Of a DNA stretch of 64,000 bases, positions 22,891 through 33,749 are shown piece by piece (positions within the stretch are counted from its first letter, which is position 1; each line of letters opens with the position of its first letter). The notes under the pieces are model-generated. The model searched no databases. It was not told the origin of the DNA and saw nothing but the letters and a program-made list of their open reading frames with translations. Source of the DNA: Hamiltosporidium tvaerminnensis (taxonomy: Eukaryota > Microsporidia > Dubosqiidae); NCBI GenBank assembly GCA_022605425.2, contig JAKIMF020000011.1:744001-808000 (forward strand), read 5' to 3'. Both the position numbers and the translations under genes were made by a program.

Positions 22891-23247
22891 TTAATGCTGC
22901 ATCGCGTGGCTTAGAATTGCTTCTAAAGTTATCAAAATATGAGCATGAGGTAATCCTCTATTTTGAAATTCTATGACATAGCAATATGCTTTTACTTTTC
23001 CGAAAATTTTATTTTTTATAATATCTGCCATTAAGGCCTTATGTTTTTCTCTAAAGACTCTATCTACTAAATCAGGCCTATTCTCACGTTTTTCATTTGC
23101 ATCTAGATTTTCAGATATTTCAGCATAGTTTGGATTGCAAGTCATAGTAATGAACAAATCGGGTTTCCCATACTTTCTAACTATTGCCATAGCATCTTGA
23201 TATTTCTGTTTCATGTTTCGAGGACTGCTTGAAAATGTTAAAGGCAA
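22891..23247 (-). pseudogene. Helitron HUH (Rep) endonuclease fragment
   Basis: It contains RNMKQKYQDAMAIVRKYGKP, FITMTCNPNY and VIEFQNRGLPHAHIL. The last holds the HUH metal-binding pair (HAH) of Helitron Rep proteins. Catalytic tyrosines would lie downstream and are not recognisable in the broken frames. Confidence 0.88.
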
Positions 23248-23741
23248 AATTATTCTCTTTCCTACTGGAATGTCTTATTTAGCATCTTGATTCTCAATCT
23301 ACTAAATTAAATCATTATATTTTTCGGCTCGCAGCTCTTTTTGATCTGTTCGAGCATAATTCAAATCATTTGCTTCAGTTTTGCAATATGCCTTTACTAC
23401 ATACTGTTAAGTCAATCTCCCGGCTCTTAAAAGGGGGTTGAATTCATCTCATAATTGCAAGTAATAGGAATAATATTGTTTTAGCGTAACATTTTTATGA
23501 GCATGGCGCTTTCTCTTGCATTATAAAGTTTTATGTTAACCCCGCAAGGTTGTTTTCCATATAGAAACAACAGTGGATAAGATAAAGCATGTGGATTTAT
23601 ATGTCTGTGGCCTATACGGCGAGTTTTACTAATTAGAGTATCTTATGGCCTAAGATGCATCAATAAGTCCTTATCAATAAGAGGTTACCCGTTTTTACCC
23701 AAGAAAACCATGGCTACTTCATTACGGTGTTGTGCATTATA

Positions 23742-24362
23742 TCATCTCGGATCAGTTTTTCTATTTTGCACTATTTCCATTACAATTTGTGTTTCTATGT
23801 TAGGCTTTAAATATTTTTGGGCTTCTTCAACTCCATACATCATTTTGAAAGCACACGCAAAAGGATTAGATTTCATAACATCAGATATTTTTTCCATTAG
23901 TCTTAAGTAACACGTTTTATTTGCTGGCTCGTTTATCCTTTCGTTATTTGCTACATCTTCATCAAAAATGTATAATTGGGCATATTGTCTGCTATGATTT
24001 TTGTCTGGATGCAGCGTACCCGAAATATGATACATTTGTCCATGAATACGGTAACAAAATGGACCGGACCCTTGAGGAATTTTAATATTTGCTCCAATCG
24101 AGACAAAAGCAAAAGCACTATTAGATGATCTTATATTTTTTGAAAAATTTAAATGAATCGGCATCCTCGCCGCTCATTAATTTTTTAAGCGTCTCGTATA
24201 TTTTAATACTTGGTAAGTTAATAGATTTTTGATTGCAACATATATTAAAGAGTTTTGATGCTGGTCTTTAACTTTGAAAAATTTAGCTTGGCAGCTGTGG
24301 CAGGTTTTTTCTAGTCTGCCAAGTTGATGTTTAAATATTTGTTTTATATTACATTCTGTCAA
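23742..24362 (-). pseudogene. Helitron N-terminal region fragments
   Basis: Two pieces. The one starting at 24362 has CHSCQAKFF, part of a Cys-containing motif. The piece 23742-24164 has IPQGSGPFCYRIHGQMYH and LYIFDEDVANNERI, matching the family pattern in which a 'GP..fri.GqiyH' block is followed by a 'liYD...A...R' block before the Rep domain. Confidence 0.8.
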
Positions 24363-24950
24363 TTCCTTTAATGCAATACATAAAGAGTGCTCTGTAATAA
24401 GTCGTTCTCTAGAAATTCTATGTGAATTCTTATTTCATCGTGTTTTCCTGCTAGAATTTTCAGCTGTTCTATTTTTCCTTAAATCTTGTAGCCTTAGTCT
24501 TTCTAAATGTCTCTCTTCGTCTGATTTATTTTCTCTCGAAGCTTTAAGTTGTGTTAACTTTCCCTTCCTCCTTTTTACTTATTTATTTTCTCTAAGATCC
24601 CTCATCCTTAAAATTTCTGCATTCCTCGCCTCCTCAGATTTATTTTCTCTTAGAGCTTTTAGCCGAGCTATTCGGATATTCTCTCTTCTTCTGATATATT
24701 CTCTCCCGATATTTTAAGTCGCAATAATTCGGAATTTTTTTCATCTTCTGATCTATTTGCTTTGAATGTTTCAAGGTGCTCTAGATTTTTATGTCTGTTT
24801 TGTGCTGAAAGATTTTTTCTTTTAGATCAATCAGTTTCTGCTTTTTTTTGTTTAGCTTTTAAGACATGTGCAGATTTTTCTTCGTCTGAATAAACTTGCT
24901 TTTTTCGTGGCATTATGTAGCACTTAGTGAGGTAATTATATAACTTTATA

Positions 24951-25640
24951 TTTTCTGGAAGCGTTTTAGTTTAAACAAATGTTATTTTTTTAGTATATTA
25001 ATCGAAACAAAAATATTTAATGGTTGCTTTTCGGTTCATCATACTCTCTATGGCTATATTCAAGTCCTGGTTAGATCTCTTAATCGCCTTATGAAAAAAA
25101 ACTTCATTAGGTTAGTGCTACCAACAACCGAGGATTTTATGTTTTAATTTAATTAAGTTATAGATCATGAAAAATATAAACTATCCTTAACTTTATAGAT
25201 TTATTGCGTACTAATAAGATTTTTTTAAAGTAATATTAAATGAAAATTCGCAAAAAACATTTATCTCATTCGTCAGCTAGCTTGGATTTACTGCTTTTTT
25301 TGACTTATAATATTCTTTATTTTGCATTTTTTGTTTATATTTCGAGACAAAGCTTCATTTCTATTCATATAGTTTCGATACTTTGGATATATAAATATTA
25401 CATTTGATTACTTACTGAGGCCTTCTCATCACATTAATGTGTGTTTAGAGCAAGTATTCTTTAGGTTCATGAATTATTTTATATCCACTCGTTCCTAATT
25501 CCGTAGTATTTTCCTTCGATTCGAAATTTTTCTTCGTGTATAATAAAAGATTTTAATAATTTTTGTGTACTATTGAGTGAATAAATCATCCCATTAGCTA
25601 AAGTTTAAATATATGCATTCATTTATAGTTAATCTATACT
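24951..25640. other. Spacer between Helitron and repeat copy B
   Basis: It should contain the 5' end of the Helitron, but no TC-start could be fixed. No gene seen. Confidence 0.4.
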
Positions 25641-26760
25641 TAAATTCTTAGAAAATAAATCTTAACAAAATAATTTAATTTTTTTTTAAACAGAATACTT
25701 TAGAAAAATAAAGTTGAATATATTTTGTTTTTCTTAAATATTAACACAGTCTAGAAAAGATTTTTACAATTTTTATTATTTCAAATATTTTTTTGAAACA
25801 ATAGAATTTTTTTAATCTTTTTATGTTCACTTCTACTCACTATTATTGGTTGTGTAAGATTTATGAACAAATAGAAAGAAACATATCTTAATTGGAGCAT
25901 TCTTATTGGTGTCTTATATTTTTTTAACCAATCAAAGATTTCGAGGTGAGTCGTCGTCGTCGGAACATTACTGAATTGTATAAATGATAATCAGTAAAGT
26001 TAAAATTCTTTAAGCAAATCTCTAGAAAGTAGTAGAAAACTATCTTTACGTTTTTAAATACAATCTATAATATTTTTAAAGTTCGCAATTAAACATATAA
26101 TTTGAATTAAAAAAAATATAAGCAAAAATATATTTCTTATCTTATAGTATGGTGAGAATAAAACCAAAGTTCGTTTTCAGTTGTTCTGTTGGTGTTTTTG
26201 CAAAGAGAATATATTATAGTAGAAGATATTTTTTTTTACTCAGAAGTTTTAATTTTTTATGTAATTATATTAAAAATTGTGAATGAACATTTGTGTAAGT
26301 GGCTATAAAAGAGTCAAACCTAGCCTTAATTGATTTGCTTAGATTACTTTGAGGCAATGAGATACAAAAGTAAAAACATTTGTAGAGCCGAAATGCTAAG
26401 CTGGGATTGTTCTCAGTTGGTATGGTATTTCACTTTCTAGGTGAACCAAATGTAAGTCACCGAGATATATCTTAGCTGAAAGTTTAGAAGGGTTCAGAAT
26501 GTGTTGAGTAAGTGAATGCTGAATATTCTTGGTGAGGCCGAAGCAGGTTGTGACCTACGATCGAACACCATGGAACAAGCATTAACAAACTCTGGATAGC
26601 CACCTGCTCATGCAATGAAGTTTTAAACTTCTCTAACATGAAAATATTTGGGATATAAGTATCGAAGAGCTACTGATTGTGTTTTTGTGGAACAATTATC
26701 AATTTTACACTTAGAACTCCACTAAGGTCATAAAAACAAATAACTTGGCTACATTAATGA
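25641..26760 (+). repeat. Dispersed repeat family, copy B
   Basis: It aligns with 16444-17600 from TAAATTCTTAGAAAATAAAT through AATTGGAGCA, the GTCGTCG block and CTTAGAACTCCACTAAGGTC. It is more diverged in the middle, and the short reading frame of copy A is lost. The hairpin TTCAC-TTTCTAG-GTGAA near 26430 is perfectly paired here, while copies A and C have one mismatch. The same orientation as copy A means the two are direct repeats about 9.2 kb apart. Confidence 0.75.
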
Positions 26761-27941
26761 AAAAAAATTTATATATATCAAATAAGATTTCTTTAAATGT
26801 AAGCTATTTGACAAATACTTTAATAATATTAAAATCTATACTCGGTTTCAGTGGTTTATAGGCAAATATTTTGTTTATTGTTTTTTTTTGTGAATTATAT
26901 TTAATTGCGTAGAGACTTAAGAAGAATTAAAAATCCTAATCATTTGCGCCGTCATAGGCAATGAAAACGATTTTGAAACATTTTAGAATTTAAGCATCAT
27001 ATTATGACTTAATAATTAGCGAATTTACAAATAAATAAAGGAGAAAATGAGGTGGAAATAAGAAAAAATCTTAGCAATAAGCAAAAATAAGAAGTAAATT
27101 TCGTGTTCGAAAGCGCGAGTCTTCGTTCAAATCAGAATTTGAAATGTTAAAGCATACTAATGCTTTATGAGATGCACATTTTATCGACACAAGTTGGCAA
27201 AATTACTAAGTATAGAACACTTAAGAATAATTAGAAACAGAAATGTTTCACAATAGTAGCATTGAAAGATTTTTGTTGAAAATTTTGTTAGTTTACCAAT
27301 ATTTTTGGATGTAATTTGGATTTGGCAAAGATACTTTATAAATTTAAAAAGGCGAAATTGTATTTTATTAAATTATTGGAGAAGTGGCTGTAAATAAAAG
27401 ATCATTAGCAAGAAAAGTAAGAAAAATACGAAAATGTAAATTTATTGGTTTCTTTGGTTGATTGTATTATGAAGTAATTTATGGAATAAACAAGAAATCG
27501 TACATCTTTAGATTGAGCAGAAGATCTTTTTAGGGAATATTACGTTGAAAAAATCATTTGTTAGAAAAATGAAATAAAAAAATTTTTGATTTATAGTTTT
27601 GGTTGGGATGTATAAATTTCATAACAAATTTGAGCTGGTTGCAAATTTATATGAAATTATCGAACTAAGTATAAATTTATTTTCCATACAAAGAATCATA
27701 AAGTAGATTATACATATAATGAAAGGAGAATCACGGTTTTTTTGATATAAGCATGTTTTTTAGCTATACTAATTACAAGTTCGTTATTTTTGTTAATTAT
27801 AACAAAATATCTTATCTATAACAGTTTGGGTGCAGAAGATAAGAAAAATAGACTTTGGAACAAATTTATATTTTTAAACAAATTTCATTGGTGAAATGAA
27901 AAAAGGAGTAATTTTTAATTAGAAAGTTTCTTTGACCCAGA
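26761..27941. other. AT-rich spacer
   Basis: No gene or named element seen before the PH-domain gene. Confidence 0.5.
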
Positions 27942-29471
27942 ATGGGAGATAAACAATTAAGTAGAAGAAGAAAAAGTATTAAGATTGTGGAAAAAGACAG
28001 AACTGAGCAAGAAATTGATAAGGTTCCTGCTGCAAAACCGAAGGAAGAAGTGAAAAAAGAAATTGAGGACACTACAAAAAATGCGATTGGTATGGTGGAA
28101 GGTGAACAACCTAAAGAGTCTGAAAAGGAAAAGACTGATAAAGAAAGTGCTAAAGATGAAAAGTCTAAACCAGAAGAAATTACTAAACCCGATGAAAAAG
28201 ATAAAAAAGTGGAAGATGGAATAAAAGATGCTAAAAAAATTTCTGAAACCAACGAAGAAGAGAAAGATTCTTTCGAAAAAGAAAAATCTAAAATAGATGC
28301 GGACAAGGTAGAAGAAGAAAAGGACAATTTAGATAAAGAATCTAAAAGCGCGAAGCCCGCAGAAGAAAGTGGAAAGGCTATTTCACAAGAAAAAGAAAAA
28401 GCGGAAGATACCATCAATAAAGAAAAAGATGAAAAGCCTCCTAAAGACGAAGATAAGAAAGTCGAAGAAGACAAAATGATGAAAGAAAAAGAAGAAATGC
28501 CTCTAAAAGATGAAGATAAAAAGGAGAAAGAAGATAAAATGAAAAAGGAAGATGAAGAAAAGGAGACAGTCAAAAAAGAGGAGTCAAAAAACAAGGATAT
28601 CAACAAAGATGTCAAAGAAGGTACCAATATAATTTCTGATAATAAGGAGAAAAAAGAGGAAATGAAAGCGCACAACTCATCTGAAGAAATGAAAACCGAT
28701 GAAAAGGAAGCTAAAGATAAATCCGAAGCAGCGACAGCAATGAAATTATCAGAACCTTCTGAGGAAAAAAGGGACAAAGAAGAAAAGGGGGCTGCGACCA
28801 CACCCGAAAAGAAAGTTATAATTTCCGAGGATAAAAATAAAGAATACGCAGTCGAAAAGGACGAGAACAAGGCGATAGATGCCAGCGAAGAAGAGGAAGC
28901 ACTTGCACAGGAGGGAATCAAAAAATCACAAGAATCGGCCAAGGATAAGTCTAAACAAGGAAAAGAAAAAAGAGCCGGATATCTTGCAGGAGGATTATTA
29001 GCAGGTGGTGGTACGACGGGTGAAAAAGAAGTGAAACCTTTGGTAGATAAAAAATTGTTGGAAAAAGATTCAGGGGGAGAAAAGCTTGATAAAAGGCCTT
29101 CTGATCCAGGAACCCAAGTTCTTGATCCAGGTTCGGAACTTCAGAAAGAAAGAGATGATAACAATGTTTCATACGAAGGAGAAGTCTTCAAAAGAAGATT
29201 TTTCTGTTCCTGTTTTTGGCATTCTAGACATTTCGTTTTAACAAAAACTGGAACATTAAAATATTATAGAGATCTTAACAATAAAGGAAAAGGCAACATT
29301 CCAATACTGACAATTATGGATATGCAGAGACTTGATAATATGAGTTCTAGACACCCTTATCAAATCATCCTTCGCTTTGCAGATGAAGAAAGTGTAATGG
29401 CATTTGATGACAAAGATACTAGAGACACATGGGCTCTTAAATTGGCTTCTGTTCGTGGTAAACTCACTTAA
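27942..29471 (+). CDS. Lys/Glu-rich protein with C-terminal PH domain
   Basis: The product is 509 aa. Residues about 1-340 are highly charged and low-complexity (mostly K, E, D and S), and probably disordered or partly coiled coil. A Gly-rich patch (AGYLAGGLLAGGG) follows near 345-358. The last 100 residues form a pleckstrin-homology domain: YEGEVFKRRFF at its start, RHFVLTKTGTLKYYRD as strands 2-3, and the C-terminal helix with its invariant Trp in DTRDTWALKLASV. PH domains bind phosphoinositides or proteins at membranes; the partner here is unknown. The CCC run ends 3 nt before the ATG. A Ser-rich frame on the opposite strand is a shadow of the charged region. The gene is somewhat GC-richer than its flanks. 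Confidence 0.88.
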   Translation: MGDKQLSRRRKSIKIVEKDRTEQEIDKVPAAKPKEEVKKEIEDTTKNAIGMVEGEQPKESEKEKTDKESAKDEKSKPEEITKPDEKDKKVEDGIKDAKKISETNEEEKDSFEKEKSKIDADKVEEEKDNLDKESKSAKPAEESGKAISQEKEKAEDTINKEKDEKPPKDEDKKVEEDKMMKEKEEMPLKDEDKKEKEDKMKKEDEEKETVKKEESKNKDINKDVKEGTNIISDNKEKKEEMKAHNSSEEMKTDEKEAKDKSEAATAMKLSEPSEEKRDKEEKGAATTPEKKVIISEDKNKEYAVEKDENKAIDASEEEEALAQEGIKKSQESAKDKSKQGKEKRAGYLAGGLLAGGGTTGEKEVKPLVDKKLLEKDSGGEKLDKRPSDPGTQVLDPGSELQKERDDNNVSYEGEVFKRRFFCSCFWHSRHFVLTKTGTLKYYRDLNNKGKGNIPILTIMDMQRLDNMSSRHPYQIILRFADEESVMAFDDKDTRDTWALKLASVRGKLT

Positions 29472-30111
29472 ATAAAGATCTTTAGAAGTATTCTTTAAAA
29501 TTTTATTATATTTTGGATTTTTTTTAATTTTCGTTAAATAAACCGTTACGATCATCATTTGAGCACGCAGTTATTAGAAAATCAAATTTTTTTAATTTTG
29601 ATTTCGAATAATTCCGCTAAAATAATTTCATTAATAAATGTTTTATTATAGTTTAAACAAGCCAAAAACATCTTATCCTTTGTCTATATATTTTAGTCAT
29701 ATATTATTCATTGATTAAAATTATATTTGATTTTAATTTCTTTGTAATATATTTTTTTGCAATTTATTATGGATTAAAGAAATATTAAAAACACAATCTT
29801 ATAATTTTCTAATCATTTGTTAGCAAACTCATACTTTGGTGTAGAATCGTAAATTGTCAAAGTTTGTTTTGAATTGAAGTAAATTCGGTTCAATATTACA
29901 AATAGCCAAAAATATAATAACTTAAATTATAAAAATATTTTTTGATAATCTGAAAGAATTTTTTTATTTTAGCATATTATTTATTTCAGATTTTATAAAA
30001 AAAATAAATCTATATACAAAAAAAATCTGAATTAAACATATTTTTAAATATATATAAGTACTTAAACTTCTAAACTCACTTTTACAAAAAATAAATATTA
30101 GATAATAAATT
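29472..30111. other. AT-rich spacer
   Basis: No coding sequence. It ends at the target-site duplication of the retrotransposon copy. Confidence 0.5.
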
Positions 30112-30124
30112 TTAGATCATTTTA
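30112..30124. repeat. Target-site duplication, left
   Basis: TTAGATCATTTTA here is repeated exactly at 32085-32097, bounding the retrotransposon. The last bases overlap the element's AT-rich tail, so the true duplication may be 9-13 bp. Confidence 0.75.
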
Positions 30125-32090
30125 TTTAATAAAATTCTGGGTTAACAAATTTTTCTCTTTTCTAAATAATTCTTTCCACCATTTCAACCACTTCTATCTC
30201 TTCCTCCAACTCCAACTCTTCATTTGTATTAGTTGTTGGTTCCTTTGCCGTGGTTATACCATCCAAAATAAGGGGTAAAATATTTTTTGTATTTTCCTTT
30301 TTAACATCATCTTCCTCGTTGTCTACTTGCTTTAAAGGGGGTATTGGTTGTTTATGTATCTCAGCTCCTAAAATAACACTTAATGATGCTCTCTCCCAGC
30401 TCTCCTCGGCATTTGGACCAGACTCAAGTCCTCTTCGTCGATCAAAAGAAATTGTTTCGACTGTCTTCTTGAGTACTATGGATTGTATATATGCCTCTAC
30501 ATTCATGGGTATTTGCAGTCTCTTAACATACGTCTTATGGTATTTTGTCACAATACCGTCCCAGGTCATCACATAAGGAATTATCTCTACGCTGCATTTA
30601 TAAATAAGACCTAACTCATTTGCTAATAGGTCATACTTCCTAAGCTTCTCTGTTTCAACTATTTGAAGAGAGTCTTGGGATGTGATTCCTACTTCAATGA
30701 GGGTTATCCTATTCTGTCTCTTGTCTAAAATAAATATATCTGGTCTGTTACACCGAATCTTGACATCAGTTTTTATTCTGGTGTCCACTCTTATCTCTGC
30801 ATATTCGTTATCAAGAATTTCTTGAACTGAGTGGCTTCTAATTCGTTTCGAAGACTTAAACTTATATTTATTCAGCAAGAGTAAATGAATACATCGTACC
30901 ACTTCATTATGTCGTCTAGAATAGTCATGACCAAGCATTTTTTCACATCTCGTTGCTAAGTGATCAACTGTTTTCCTAGACTGGTTGCAGTGTTGACACA
31001 TACCTTCTGCACCCCAGAATACATTTCTATCCTGGATATAACAGAACACTGCTTCATCACGTGGTCTTACACTTCCTTTCTTTAACCATCTTGAGGTGTC
31101 ATTTACACTTACCAGCTCGTTATTTCTAGCGCTATATAACTTTGAATGTAGTTTTCGGTTTTTGATTTCGTTATATAGGTTAGCATGTTGAGCTTCTTCC
31201 AATTTCTTTTTTGTGACTTCCTCTTCCAACCCGTATTTTATTTTTAAAAAGTTTCTAATTAGTGAAAGGTGGGTTTTATTATTATTCTCAACCTTTAGGA
31301 TTGCTGCTCTTCTGGTCGATGTATCTTTATGTTTTTCCAGACAATCCAAAAGTTGCAAAAGCATATGTTCGCTTTTGAACTTGACACTATGTAAACCTCT
31401 TCCAAGTTCTTTACGTGGAAGGTATAGACGTTCTTTGCATCCTGGGCGTAGATGTATTTTGTTCTTTACTAACACTGCACGCACCGCATCATCTAACTTA
31501 GAGAAGTCAGCCGGTTCTAGTCGGAGTACACCTATATGATAGTTTAGTAAAGAAATTGCATGTTGATTAATGGCTTGAAATAAATTTCTTGCATTTAATC
31601 TCGTGCGACAAAGTCTTTCTACTCGTGCTATAAGTTTAGTCTGTACTTCCTCAAACGACTTACTTGTTGGAATTCCTCTGCTATCTTCTATAATTCCAAG
31701 GTATTTATAAACACCTATTCCTTCAAGAAGAGTAGCAGTATCTTCACAACATGGATCATTAGTGGCTGACTTCTCTTTGTTAATTTCCAATTCTATATTA
31801 TTCATAAACTTTTTAACCTCCTCCGTCATTTCTTCCAATGTTTGTCCATCTTCGGCAAGGAGCTTAAGATCATCAATAAACAAGAGATGATTAGTCGCGT
31901 GGGATTCTGCATCTGTCTTTATTGTCACTTTTGTGTATTTCTCATTAAGCTTTGGCTCAATGGATCCATACACAACACAAACAATAATGGTGACAAACTA
32001 TCTCCTTGCAGAATCCCTCTATCAATCTTCTTACTCATGATTTTTTCAGGCCCTACTGATGTATCAATTTTCCATTTTGATATATTAGAT
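30121..32090 (-). mobile_element. 5'-truncated R4/Dong-like non-LTR retrotransposon
   Basis: About 2 kb of a REL-endonuclease non-LTR retrotransposon on the minus strand. It runs from within the reverse transcriptase (RGILQGDSLSPLLF) to the conserved 3' UTR end shared with the copy at 10380. It is flanked by a 13-bp direct repeat (TTAGATCATTTTA), so it is a clean 5'-truncated insertion. The well-preserved ORF suggests fairly recent insertion. Confidence 0.92.
30162..32090 (-). pseudogene. R4/Dong-like reverse transcriptase-endonuclease, truncated
   Basis: The main open frame (603 codons, ending at 30162) holds the catalytic FIDD box (residues about 32-35), thumb and linker regions, a CCHC motif (C326, C329, H338, C343) and the restriction-like endonuclease residues RPD (410-412) and LIEVG. 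Just upstream, in a different frame, lies the preceding RT block RGILQGDSLSPLLF followed by VLCMDPLS, so a one-base frameshift sits near 31950-31975. Everything N-terminal to this is missing. REL endonuclease plus CCHC places it among the R2/R4/Dong-like clades. It is inactive by truncation and frameshift. Confidence 0.9.
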
Positions 32091-32097
32091 CATTTTA
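32085..32097. repeat. Target-site duplication, right
   Basis: TTAGATCATTTTA, an exact copy of 30112-30124, at the truncated 5' boundary of the retrotransposon. Confidence 0.75.
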
Positions 32098-33749
32098 AAT
32101 AGTTAAATATAAATTAATGGTGTAATAGAAATAGAGATATAAATAATATGAAAAGTTAAATCATTATTCAAATGATTATAAATCCCAATTATAGCTATAT
32201 TTGTTCTATAAGGAACCTTATAGAATTTAAAATAGTAAAACAACCTTCTTTAAATACTTATTTTGATTTTATTGAATTGATATGAATCATATGAATATTT
32301 ATTTACAATTTTAACTGAAAAACGATCACAATATATTAATTCTCTAATATTTGATCATTAAATTTTAATTAATATTGTTTTTTAAAAACCACAGACACTA
32401 AAAAATTCAATTATAATATTATAGATGTTAACAAATTATATTGTAAATTTCTCGGATTGTCTAAAAAGTTATATTGATTATAATACATTTTAATATTCTA
32501 AAAATATCGAAACCAATCAATTGATTATAAATAGAATTATATCTTAATATCAAAATTAAAAATAATACAATCAGAATAAACTTTATATTTTGAATTAATA
32601 GTGATGAAATTGAAAATAAATATGGAATTAAAAAAATATGATTGAATATTGAAATTTTACAGATTGTACTTATAATTTGATATTCTTCTATAATATTGGA
32701 AGCACGAACTGTTTTTTCATTTCAATTACATATGGATATAGATTATTGTATATTACTGGCAATTTTTTGGATGATTATTTTAGATATTAAGGTTTTTGTA
32801 CGGCGCCTTAATATGTGTATCTTGAACATAATTATCTTTATACTAAAATTAAAAGATTTGATAAATAGGAATACGTTTCATTTACATTTATTTTCTGAGT
32901 TTATTGTCTAAGTATATTATTTGGAATTTTCAAACCTGTAATTTTATTAAATTTATTTTTCATTATTTTACAAATCTATTTTTAGTAATTTGATTTACAT
33001 TTCATACGTGGGTTCATTTCATTTTTGATAAGAAAATTTCTCAATGAAACCCAGATTGATTAAATATATACCTCATTTTTAAATATGCTCTCTGGATGAT
33101 GCCTTTCTCTATCAAAATGTATTCGATATTAAATGAGAATAAAACAAAAATACTTTGAGAAAAAATTATAACATAAACGTACTATATAGCTTAGTTAAAT
33201 AGGTAAGTTATGGTTTGGAGTTTATAATTTCTGAAGTTAATAAGCCTTTAAAAATTATATTTTTAATCGAAAAATGTTTGTTTTGATTTTTATCAATTGC
33301 ATCTTTTTCCAGATCTTTCATCTATATTATTGATATACGATTTGTCTGTATTTTGTAAAATATTAGGAAAGGTTTTTTTGCTGATATTTTATCTATAGTA
33401 GTTATGACTAGAAAAAACAGTATTATGTAACAATAAACTTTGAATGAAAAACTTGGAGTTTGGATTAATCATTAATTTGTATCATTTATTTATTATTGAT
33501 CAACTATTTATTAGATTGTTCAAATTTAAAAGTTATTTTATATTTCTAAGTAAAAATATGATTATATGAAGCAGCATGATTTTTTGAATTAATTGGGTTA
33601 ATACTTACAATTATAGTTAGAACTCTTAAAGAATTCGATTTTATTTATAATTTCAAATGTACGAAGATAACTGAGATGAAAGTTAATATACAAATAAATC
33701 AAATCAATTAAAAATATAGAGAAGAAAGAAAAATAGACAAACCACTTTT
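32098..33749. other. AT-rich spacer
   Basis: No supportable gene. A 71-residue frame at 32696-32911 starts with TTG and has no features beyond hydrophobicity. Confidence 0.5.

Larger units (their letters stand above)
20282..24913 (-). pseudogene. Helitron Rep-helicase, multiply broken
   Basis: Read on the minus strand, the order is typical of a Helitron transposase. A start MPRKKQVYSDEEK at 24913 leads into Lys/Arg/Glu-rich repeats of the RLKA-REN-KSDEER type, soon hit by stops. Then come the Helitron-specific N region, the HUH endonuclease, a linker domain, and a PIF1-type helicase with Walker A and the C-terminal SRVRS motif. At least six frameshifts or stops separate the pieces, so no functional protein can be made. 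The element would nick and transfer single-stranded DNA if intact. The fragments with recognisable content are listed separately. Confidence 0.85.
19844..24950 (-). mobile_element. Decayed autonomous Helitron
   Basis: A rolling-circle transposon on the minus strand. Its protein can be followed from an ATG at 24913 to a stop at 20282 through several broken frames: a basic N-terminus, the Helitron N domain, the HUH Rep region and a PIF1-type helicase. The 3' terminus is placed at 19844, where the plus strand reads A then CTAGCCGTTAAACCCGTGG. On the element's own strand this is CTAG followed by T, as expected. The same terminal sequence recurs at 15848. The 5' TC end could not be fixed, so the right boundary is approximate. 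Confidence 0.8.

Noticed and set aside
27866-28942. 358-aa Ser/Phe-rich frame on the minus strand
   Set aside because: It is the antisense shadow of the Lys/Glu-rich part of the PH-domain gene, whose low-complexity codons leave the opposite frame open.
32696-32911. 71-aa hydrophobic frame
   Set aside because: TTG start and typical chance composition of AT-rich DNA.
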